Source: Linnemannia schmuckeri (lineage: Eukaryota > Mortierellomycota > Mortierellomycetes > Mortierellales > Mortierellaceae). From it: DNA of 64,000 nt. The stretch lies in the NCBI GenBank assembly GCA_029449235.1, contig JANATG010000002.1:1612001-1676000 (forward strand). Reading direction: 5' to 3'. How positions within the stretch are numbered: the stretch's first letter is position 1; every line of letters starts with the position of its first letter. Below, piece after piece: positions 56,354 to 64,000 of this stretch. A model generated the notes under the pieces. It did no database searches. It was not told the origin of the DNA and was given only the letters and a program-made list of their open reading frames with translations. A program made the position numbers and the translations under genes.

Positions 56354-56907
56354 GACGAAGAAGTTGATGTAGGATGAGAGGGTGATGAGTTTTGTTCAGA
56401 TGAGGAGGGGGTTGGAGGAGTGGGTGAGGTGGAGGAGCGGGGCACTGGAGGTAGAAGGAAGGGGAGGAACAGGAGCAGATATCTTTCAATCCGGGAAGGA
56501 TCCACCGAGAGGCAGAGAGGGAAAGAGAGTCGAGGAGAGTGGAGTGGAGTGGAAAGAAGGAGGAGAGGAAGAGAGTAAGGAAGGAAGGAAGGGTTCGTTA
56601 AAGAGGAGGAAGAGAAGGAATGGACGAGGGTGCGAACACAAAGGGGAAAGGAGAAGAAAGAGGAGGAGGAAATGAAAAAGTGCACTAATGAATATTATGT
56701 TCACGAAAGGTGATTGAACACAAGAAGGTCAAGAAAGAACGAAAAAACAAATTATGAGAGCAAACTTCTTTCTTGTTCGCCTCTAAGGATCAACCAAGGG
56801 GCGGTTTGTAGGGATTCTTATGAGTATAAAAGCCCAGTCCAGGCCTGCAGAAGAACTGCAAAGAGATGGAAATCGATATCGATGTTGCTGTTGTTATTAG
56901 ACAATTG

Positions 56908-56940
<33 letters not shown>

Positions 56941-57904
56941 TGATTGCTCACCTATCACAGCTGCCTTCGTCTTGGAAAATATCTCGATCCATGTGTGAAT
57001 AATGAAAAGAAAAGGGCTCCAGGGATGTAAGCAACAGACAAGACTGGCAAAGAGACATATGGCAGCCCTTTTTTTCTTGTTCACAAAAGTGCTAGAGTTT
57101 GAATTCAGGTTGAGTTGCCATCGTTAGTGGTATTGGTTGTTGGCACACATTATGTGAGTGAAGGAGAGTGGAAGTAATATAGTTTACAACCCTCAGGCAA
57201 CAAATGCAACGAGTGGGAGTGGCAATGGCTTCTCTACAATACAAGTGAGCCCGGTACGTCTTCCCTTTTTCTACCATATGGCCGTGTACCTGCATGATAG
57301 TTGATTGGAGGAATGCGACAAGGGGGCTGACCGTACCTGAACTGAGCTGATCATTTTCAATTACTGTTTGTTTCACACCCTGTGCACCGCACTGTAGTTT
57401 TGATCAGCGTAGATACATTTGATATCCGATACATTCCCGTGCAAGTAATGGCTGGCAACTTTTTCGTACCTGAACGGCCAGTCAGTCGAAAGACAAAAGA
57501 AGGGCATCCTCTCACTGGAGTGACAAAGAGAATACCCTCGGATGTGTCGCCTGCCATTTTGCCGGTTGTTCATTCAGGCTTACCCAAATGCAGCCATGTT
57601 TTTTTTTTTCTTTTTTTTTGTACATATTTCTGACCCCGCCAGCCGACATCCAATCAAAGTCACAGGCGACCAAAGAAAAAAAAAATTGTTGTTCCCATAC
57701 AAAAAAAAGCTCCTTTACTGTTCTCTGCCTTTGCATCGTCTTTCATTCTCCTTTCTTTCTCACCATTTCCCACTCTTCCTCTTCCTTCATTCCTCATTCA
57801 CTCTCACTCTCCACTTTTTCTTTTTGTTATTATTATTAATACATCCTCACACCATTCATACCGAGATATCACTACTTTCTTCACTACCATTTTCAACATA
57901 TAAT
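56354..57904. other. Intergenic region between the membrane protein and KPHMT genes
   Basis: About 1.55 kb. Bases 56400-56670 are purine-rich on the plus strand, matching the CT-rich promoter style for the minus-strand gene. An A31 run lies at 56908-56938. At 57557-57357 a minus-strand stretch reads MAGDTSEGILFVTPVRGC and continues for about 66 codons; nothing in it is recognisable. The last 350 bp are T/CT-rich KPHMT promoter. Confidence 0.4.
56908..56938. repeat. A31 homopolymer
   Basis: An uninterrupted A run in the intergenic region. Confidence 0.9.
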
Positions 57905-59197
57905 ATGCGTACTTCTGTTGCAATGCTCGTAAGGACAAGGCTATCAGGTCTTGCCATGGCCCGATCTGCCCAGCCCGTCCGCATGGCCCTCCAGAGCCAT
58001 ATCAGCCAACACATCTCTTGCCAGACAAACACCCTTTCCGAGTCCAGGAGGCGCTATAGCTCCAGACCCTCGGATCAACCTGTTCACCACGGTAAGTTCG
58101 TCTCTCCTTTTATGTCTTTTTCAACTGACAAAGTAGAAAATCTTAATAAGGAGGATTGAGGTTCTGTCACACCTTGTTCATTTTATTTTTAATTTTCATT
58201 TTTTTTTTTTTGCACTTAACAAAACAATGAAAACATAAGCAAAGCGAGCCTTCGTCCTAACTCATGCTAATCGTCTTTTGTATATGTGTCCGTGTCTAAA
58301 ATAGTTCGTGCCAAGGTGACATTGGCAACCTTACGCAAACTGTACAAGCGCGGCGAGCCGATCACAATGTTGACTGCCCACGACTTTCCTACAGGAACAC
58401 TGGTCGATAAGGCCGGCATGGACATGACTCTCGTCGGAGACTCCCTGGCTATGGTCGCTCTCGGTTACCCTTCGACCTCCGAGATCACTTTGGACGAAAT
58501 GCTGCACCACTGTCGAGCCGTCGCCCGTGGAACTCGCTCGAGCTTCTTAGTCGCCGACATGCCCTTTGGAACATATGAGACTAGCGCAGAGCAGGCTATC
58601 AACACCGCCGTCAGATTGATGAAGGAAGGAAAGGCTGAGGCTGTCAAACTGGAAGGCGGCAAGGAAATGGCGCCCACCATCGCTCGTCTCACTCAGGTCG
58701 GCATTCCTGTTCTCGGACACATTGGATTGACCCCTCAGCGACAGGCCAGTTTGGGCGGTTTCAAGGTTCAGGGCAAGACCGCCGCCAAGGCCAAGGGAAT
58801 CATCGAGGATGCACAGGCTTTGCAGGAGGCAGGTTGCTTTGCCGTTGTTTTGGAGGCAGTCCCCGAACCAGTGGCAACACATGTCACTAACATTCTCAAC
58901 ATTCCCACCATCGGAATCGGTGCTGGCGTCGGATGCTCGGGTCAAGTGTTGGTTCAACAAGATATGCTGGGTCTTTACGGCCGTGTCCCAAAGTTCTGCA
59001 AGACCTATCGTAGTTTGGCGGACGAGATTGTAGGAGCTTTGAAGGAGTACAGCGCCGATGTCAAGTCAGGAGCGTTCCCAGCAGCCGAGCATTGCTACCC
59101 TATGCCTCAGGAGGAGCTGAATCGGTTTATGCGGATGATTGGCCAGGATGAGCAAGAAGAGGAACCTGAGAACGACAAGCGTAAAGCTAGTGCTTGA
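57905..59197 (+). CDS. ECM31: 3-methyl-2-oxobutanoate hydroxymethyltransferase (ketopantoate hydroxymethyltransferase), mitochondrial
   Basis: The enzyme transfers a hydroxymethyl group from methylenetetrahydrofolate to 2-ketoisovalerate, the first committed step to pantothenate and CoA. Exons 57905-58091 and 58305-59197 join in phase 1 (PVHH|VRAKVTLATLRK) to 359 residues. The first ~55 residues are Arg/Ser-rich without acidic residues (VAMLVRTRLSGLAMARSAQP), as in mitochondrial presequences, in agreement with the yeast enzyme's location. PanB motifs follow: MLTAHDFPTG, MTLVGDSLAMVALGY, FLVADMPFGTYE, VKLEGGKEM, LGHIGLTPQ, VVLEAVPEPVA and IGIGAGVGCSGQVLV. The short charged C-terminus is non-conserved. 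AATAAA lies 14 bp after the stop, followed by a T24 run. Confidence 0.95.
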
Positions 59198-59210
59198 GTT
59201 TTTGTCCTTA

Positions 59211-59240
59211 AATAAATTTTTTTTTTTTTTTTTTTTTTTT
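59211..59240 (+). terminator. Polyadenylation-type AATAAA followed by T24 run
   Basis: AATAAA occurs at 59211-59216 and T runs from 59217 to 59240, directly after the KPHMT gene. They may act as a 3' processing and termination element. This is position-based inference. Confidence 0.55.
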
Positions 59241-59314
59241 GTTTTTCTCTTCTTTCTCGAGCGCAAACAAAAAAAAATATCAGCACCAGGAACAGAACAA
59301 ACCCTCCTACGACC

Positions 59315-60496
59315 ATGAATACATCACAACTACCACAATCAACGCCGGCATTCAAAAGGAAAATCCGCTTCGGGACAATAGACGTCGGCTCGGGCTCAGA
59401 GTCAGAGTCAGATTCAGATTCCATCGACAATCTCGAAGCGCCACCAACTCATCAGCAAGATGCACCAGACTATTATGACCCCATATACTTTGACTCTGAC
59501 GAGGAGGACGAGCCTGACGCGGACGAAACCATGAATGAACAAGGACATGGCAACGACGACAACCAAGACGACGACGAAAAGGAATACGATATCCGTGCCG
59601 GCTTGACCTCAGGCCTTGACAATAGCGCCGCCGCCGCAGCAGCAAAATCGAACAGTAGTCAGATGGCCGATATTACCAAGAAGTTGGAGAACAGTTCCAT
59701 GGGCGTGTCCACCAAGCCAATAAAGAAGAGCAACAAGAAGCACGCAACGATATCGGACGCCGATCTTTTATACGACCCAGACGAAGACGACAGAGATGAA
59801 AACTGGCTCATCAAGAAGATCTCGGGTAAGTAGGCAAGGGACCAATAGCAGGGTGATTGCATTCCATCCAACAATCGCATGTACTGCTACAAACAACAAT
59901 TTAGAGCCAACTCGCCAAAAAAACTGACGCTACATATGTATTTGCGTTCAATAGCAAACCGGCCGCCTGGATGTCGACCGGAGGACATTTGGACTGACGC
60001 CGTCCTTTCCTGCCCAATGTGCCTGACTCAGCTTTGCTTTGATTGCCAACAGTATGTACTTGCTCGTGACTTTTGTCTGGTACAACGCCATGGATCGGAT
60101 CAGGGTCGACCACTGGACACCAGACTGATCGCTCGAACTTTGCTTTTTCGTCACATCCATAGACATGAGATTTACACCCATCAATTCAGGGCAATGTTCG
60201 TGGAGCACTGTCGAGTAGTGGAGACCGAGCGCCTTCGTTTCCCTAACGTACCAATGAAGGCCCACAACAACAATAACAAGTCCAAGAAAGTCAACAAGTC
60301 AGGATCTTCACTATCAACATCATCACAAGGAAGCACTGCGGTTGAGAACGAGGCACAGCAATTCAAACCGAGTGTGGACGATGATCAGGATGCAGTCTAC
60401 AATCCAGTCGTGTGTGAGATTTGTAATACCAAAGTGGCCCTCATGGATCAGGACGAAGTCTTTCACTTTTTCAATATCATTCCCACCGCCGTCTGA
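59315..60496 (+). CDS. EAPP-family protein (E2F-associated phosphoprotein)
   Basis: Exons 59315-59825, 59955-60051 and 60163-60496 give 313 residues. The first ~170 residues are acidic and Ser-rich (GSGSESESDSDSID, SDEEDEPDADE), ending in DLLYDPDEDDRDENWL, the short conserved EAPP start. The C-terminal part has the paired CxxC block LSCPMCLTQLCFDCQQHEIY, then THQFRAMFV, and the final VCEICNTKVALMDQDEVFHF motif. The second junction is within the Gln codon of QQ|HEIY. Animal EAPP is a nuclear phosphoprotein that stimulates E2F-dependent transcription; the fungal role is unknown. AATAAA follows the stop by 8 bp. Confidence 0.88.
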
Positions 60497-60504
60497 GCCT
60501 ACAG

Positions 60505-60510
60505 AATAAA
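60505..60510 (+). terminator. AATAAA polyadenylation-type signal
   Basis: Eight bases after the EAPP stop, overlapping a second AATAAA at 60509. Confidence 0.55.
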
Positions 60511-60690
60511 TAAACTGATCTCTTTTTTGGCCTTAAATCCCTGAAGTGACATTTTTGAAAATGCTTTAGCAGTCCCGCGATTTCACAGCTGTGGCTGAGC
60601 TGCAAGAAAACAAAGGAGCTTTCACTCGTCTTTATTCGCACCTTTCACCATTTTTCAACGTCCGTCAGCTTTCTTAGCATATACATACAC

Positions 60691-63600
60691 ATGGACAATG
60701 TTCACAGAAGGGCACAACCCGTCCATTTGACGACACCGGTGACGGCCCTGGCGTACCATGATAACGATATCCTCCTCTCAGGACAAGGCCCATATCTGAA
60801 GGCAACTCTTATCTCGACCGCCGAAACTCTTGGATGTATTCACTTGGGTCAGGACTGGAAGATCCACCAGATCGTCATGGGTATGGCAAAGCAGAGGATT
60901 ACATTCGCGTTTTCTACTCTTTCAGTCAATGCAACACTACGACTCCAAATCACTCATTTAGTACATATTTGACTTGACTCGCTAGCCAATGTTCAGAGGA
61001 TCTCAGAATCGATCGAGGCGCGTCTGTTTATGGTTTATGGAGCAAAGAGTCTGAGGGTGCTCCGCCTATGCGTTGATCGGTCCTCGGAGAGCGACTCGCC
61101 TTCTGCACAGTTTCAACACCTGTGGAACATTCCTCATTTCAAAGACTGGATCGTGGACGCTCAATGGCTTTGGAACAAGGCAGATCTTCCAGGAGAACAC
61201 CCAACAACACGACCCAACCTGCGTCTTCCAGTTACCACGCCGCCTACTTCTATCGCCATCGGCTACGCGCACAACTTTGTTGAGGTCTACCAGCTACCCC
61301 AGGATCCCTTTCCCATTCCAGTGGAAACAACTCACAAATTGCCGACGGACGATAACCTCTCAAACTTCCTTATTGTGTACTCGGTGCAGTCAGAGGAGCA
61401 CTGTACACTTTTCTGCGGGAGATTTCATAATAACACTCTGGAAGATCTATGGTTCGCCAGTGGAACAGTGTTCTGTCATGCTTTACTCTGGAAAGTTTAC
61501 CATGGTGGTGGCGTTGAGGCGCCTGTGGTCAAGAGTCTGATCGGACATGAGGGTATTCTGTTTGGCATCCGATGGAGCGACGATGGCAAGGCTGTCTGTA
61601 CAGTGAGTGATGACCGCTCGATCCGCATCTGGGACATTACACACCCGATAAACATGTAAGTAATGTGCTATTGAACGATAGTGGGATCATGGATGTCAAA
61701 ATGAGTTTTGAATATTTAGCTTTCTATTATATGCATCTTTGTTTCATTAGTACACATACCACTCACTTTGGACACACTGCCAGAGTTTGGGATTGTCAGA
61801 TTGTTGGACCCTACCTGATTTCAATTTCGGAGGACGCTTCGTGCCGTGTCTGGAGGAACCCATTGTTGACAAACGCTGCCGAGGCAGACGATGCTTCAGA
61901 CTGTCTGGCGTGCTGGGAAGGTCATGAGGGCAAAAGTACTTGGGGCGTTGCAGTGTCTGATCATGGAGTGGTAGCAACAGGGGGCGGTGATGGAGGTATC
62001 CATCTTTGGAGACTGGACAGCATCGTTGCAGGCACAACTGGTATGTTATGGGCGTGCCCTTTGATATCATGTGCATGTTTGGATCGGTACTGACAGTGCT
62101 TACAAATTTCCTATTCGCTCCAATAGATGCTGAGCAAAACACCAAGGATATTGACTTACCCGCTATTACAACCTACTTTCCGGACGCGACTGACAACGAC
62201 AAGGAGTTTGTGCGTGATTTTGTTATCACTTCGCAGGAGCAGTCAGTCTACAGCACCAACGCTGGATATATTTTGGTCCGCGACGACGAGAAGGAAACAT
62301 GGAGCACCCTTTTCTATTCGTCTCTCCTCAAGAACTACTCCAGCTTGGAATCTTCTATTTGTGGCCGGATCGTGGTAGCAGGATGCTTGTCAGGAAGGCT
62401 CGTGATTGTCAGTGTCGCCAACGAGTTTGAGCCGCTGATTACAGAGACCTTGGGAGGTATCAAGATCCAGTTTGTCTTTGTGCTGAATGGAACGGATCGT
62501 GACAACTTCAGGATTGTAGTGTTTAGGGCGAACTGCACAGTGGGAGTGTTCAACTTGAACACTGCAGTGGGATCAGCAACGGCGACATGCACTCACATCT
62601 GCGATCTAAAACTGCCAAACAACAACAAGGCTATCCATGCCGCCTATTTCTCACCACGCTATAACCTCGTCTTGTTGGGTTCCAGAGACAGTACTGTCTT
62701 GGCTTATAAACTATTGCGGTCGAACGCAGACATCGAGGCCATAACGACATTAGACAGCATTATCGAGCTCAAGCGATGCCACGGAAGCGAGACTGTTTCC
62801 AGTATTCTGATGGTCACTGAGGAAGGAGAGGGTGTGGGTGGCAAAGACAGGATCAGTGTCTACAGTACTGGCCGTGATGGAAGTTGGACCAAGTACCGTT
62901 TCTTGGGTCTGCCTGGAGGCGAGACTATCGGCTCTACCTCTTCGGCCGACGATGAGGATGAGGATGTCGATATGGGTGACTCTGACGATGACGGCTATGA
63001 TGCCAATGAGTCCCGTGACAAGAGCGCGTTGCAGAGGGGAGAGGAATCATCGTTGGATGACCGGGAAAGTGGGACTACCATTGTGCTTCAAAAGATCTTC
63101 CGATCCAAGATCACGCGCGGCTGGTTGGAACAGGTCTTTATCATGGATGGCGAATTATTGCTACTCGGCTTCTTCAACAAGAAGCTTTTTGTGTATAACG
63201 AGTCCAAGCATTTTGAGGTAAGCTAATAGATGTAAAGATGATTGTTGCATGAATACCTTACGAGATCAAACATCTAAGATCTTATCATTTCGGATGGTGT
63301 AAATGGTAGATTTTTTCGATGCACAGCGGGGCTGCGAATAGGCGTCGCTGGAGGTTCTTAACCAACAATGCAAGACTGGAGCACACAAGACTTATGTATC
63401 ACAGTGGATACAAGGTATGTTACCACCAAATCGTTGCCCCTCTGTGTTTCTCCACCCTTCTCATCTTGAAACAGATTTTAATGTTTGTATATGCGCTACT
63501 CGGTTACACAGCTTAGGAGTTTTGCAAGACAGCTTACTGCTGGATCAGAGCTGTTCAAGAGTGCCAAGCTTCAAACCAACTTTCACGGACGTGAAGTGCG

Positions 63601-64000
63601 CCAAATGAGGTTCCTGAATGGCGCTCAGCCCTTGATCGAAGGCGCTCCCACGCCCATCATTTTTGCTTCTGGAGGAGAAGACTGTCGCTTACGAATATTC
63701 CAATGTAAGTGAGAAATGGGAGCTCATTCCTACATGGCCATTAATTTGGTAATCTACTCGGAATTAACCTCGCGACTGGTTTTAATTGTCTAGATATCCC
63801 TTACAAAACCAAGAACTCTTGCACGGCTTTGAAGTCTCTCTGCAACTTGAAGCCGAGCGTTGGCTCGACTCTCCGTTGTCTGGAGTGGAGTTACACCTCC
63901 GACTCCCAGACTTACTTGCTCTTTACTGGTGGTGCTGTGGAGTCTATGCGAGCTTGGCAGGTTGGGATGAGCATTCCTAACAGCTACCAAGTGCAACTAA
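60691..64000 (+). CDS. WDR6/Trm734 (Rtt10) family WD-repeat protein, 3'-truncated by the window edge
   Basis: WDR6/Trm734 partners the tRNA 2'-O-methyltransferase Trm7/FTSJ1 for the wobble position, and also acts in endocytic recycling. Exons are 60691-60880, 60986-61655, 61751-62040, 62127-63217, 63310-63414, 63512-63704 and 63794 to beyond 64000; all junctions keep frame. The first repeats include LTTPVTALAYHDNDILLSG. Then come FKDWIVDAQWLW, SLIGHEGILFGIRWSDDG with SIRIWDI, and FGHTARVWDCQIVGPYLISI with CRVW. STWGVAVSDHGVVATGGGDG follows. An acidic loop (about 62950-63010) interrupts a later blade. AANRRRWRFL and LLFTGGAVESMRAWQVG fit the C-terminal propeller. The product is incomplete here, about 910 codons to the edge. 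Assignment rests on order of WD blocks and size. Confidence 0.85.

Noticed and set aside
1..64000. CRISPR array, rRNA operon or integrated virus
   Set aside because: No spaced direct repeats, no rRNA-like stretches and no viral replication or capsid genes were seen.

Overview
The window reads as nuclear DNA of an early-diverging filamentous fungus. Protein-coding genes have short GT-AG introns, CT-rich promoters with frequent A/T homopolymers, and few transposon traces. The gene set (DGAT1 acyltransferase, a DGAT1/EMC/SCYL2/AGFG complement, and a multicopy F-box/leucine-rich-type family) would fit a Mortierella-type (Mortierellomycota) genome. That placement is inference from gene content and style, not from a marker gene.

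Layout. 1-2.75 kb: 3' part of a TFIIIC TPR subunit. 3.35-8.3 kb: three decayed minus-strand copies of an F-box-like family. 9.8-10.9 kb: an intact zeta-crystallin-type quinone oxidoreductase (QOR1). 11.3-16.6 kb: an 8-exon type II P-type cation ATPase on the minus strand, with a 10-bp tandem repeat in its upstream region. 18.9-19.9 kb: EMC4. 22.0-23.3 kb: a small secreted, GPI-anchored, cysteine-containing protein. 23.5-25.4 kb: an MFS monocarboxylate-type transporter. 28.4-30.1 kb: an SLC25A44-like mitochondrial carrier. 31.1-33.2 kb: DGAT1. 34.6-38.2 kb: a NIPA magnesium transporter with a very long tail. 38.2-40.0 kb: an F-box remnant plus a frameshifted QOR2. 40.9-45.1 kb: SCYL2 pseudokinase, divergent from the AGFG-type ArfGAP at 45.8-49.6 kb. 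50.05-53.6 kb: QOR3 pseudogene plus an intact F-box-like gene. 54.4-56.4 kb: a single-pass membrane protein with a G/P/Y-rich tail. 57.9-59.2 kb: mitochondrial ketopantoate hydroxymethyltransferase. 59.3-60.5 kb: EAPP-family protein. 60.7-64.0 kb: 5' part of a WDR6/Trm734 WD-repeat protein.

The most unusual structure is a duplicated block, QOR followed by F-box-like gene, present in inverted orientation at 38.2-40.0 kb and 50.05-53.6 kb. A third QOR lies next to the F-box relics at 3.35-8.3 kb. Only one QOR and one F-box gene look intact; the rest show frameshifts, stops or a large internal deletion. This looks like birth-and-death evolution caught in one window.

The other functional pairing is SCYL2 and AGFG. 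Two clathrin/endocytic proteins, both carrying NPF and DPF motifs, are transcribed divergently from one 730-bp region. Exon boundaries below were derived by hand from GT/AG sites and reading-frame continuity; each listed gene model stays in frame unless a break is stated.
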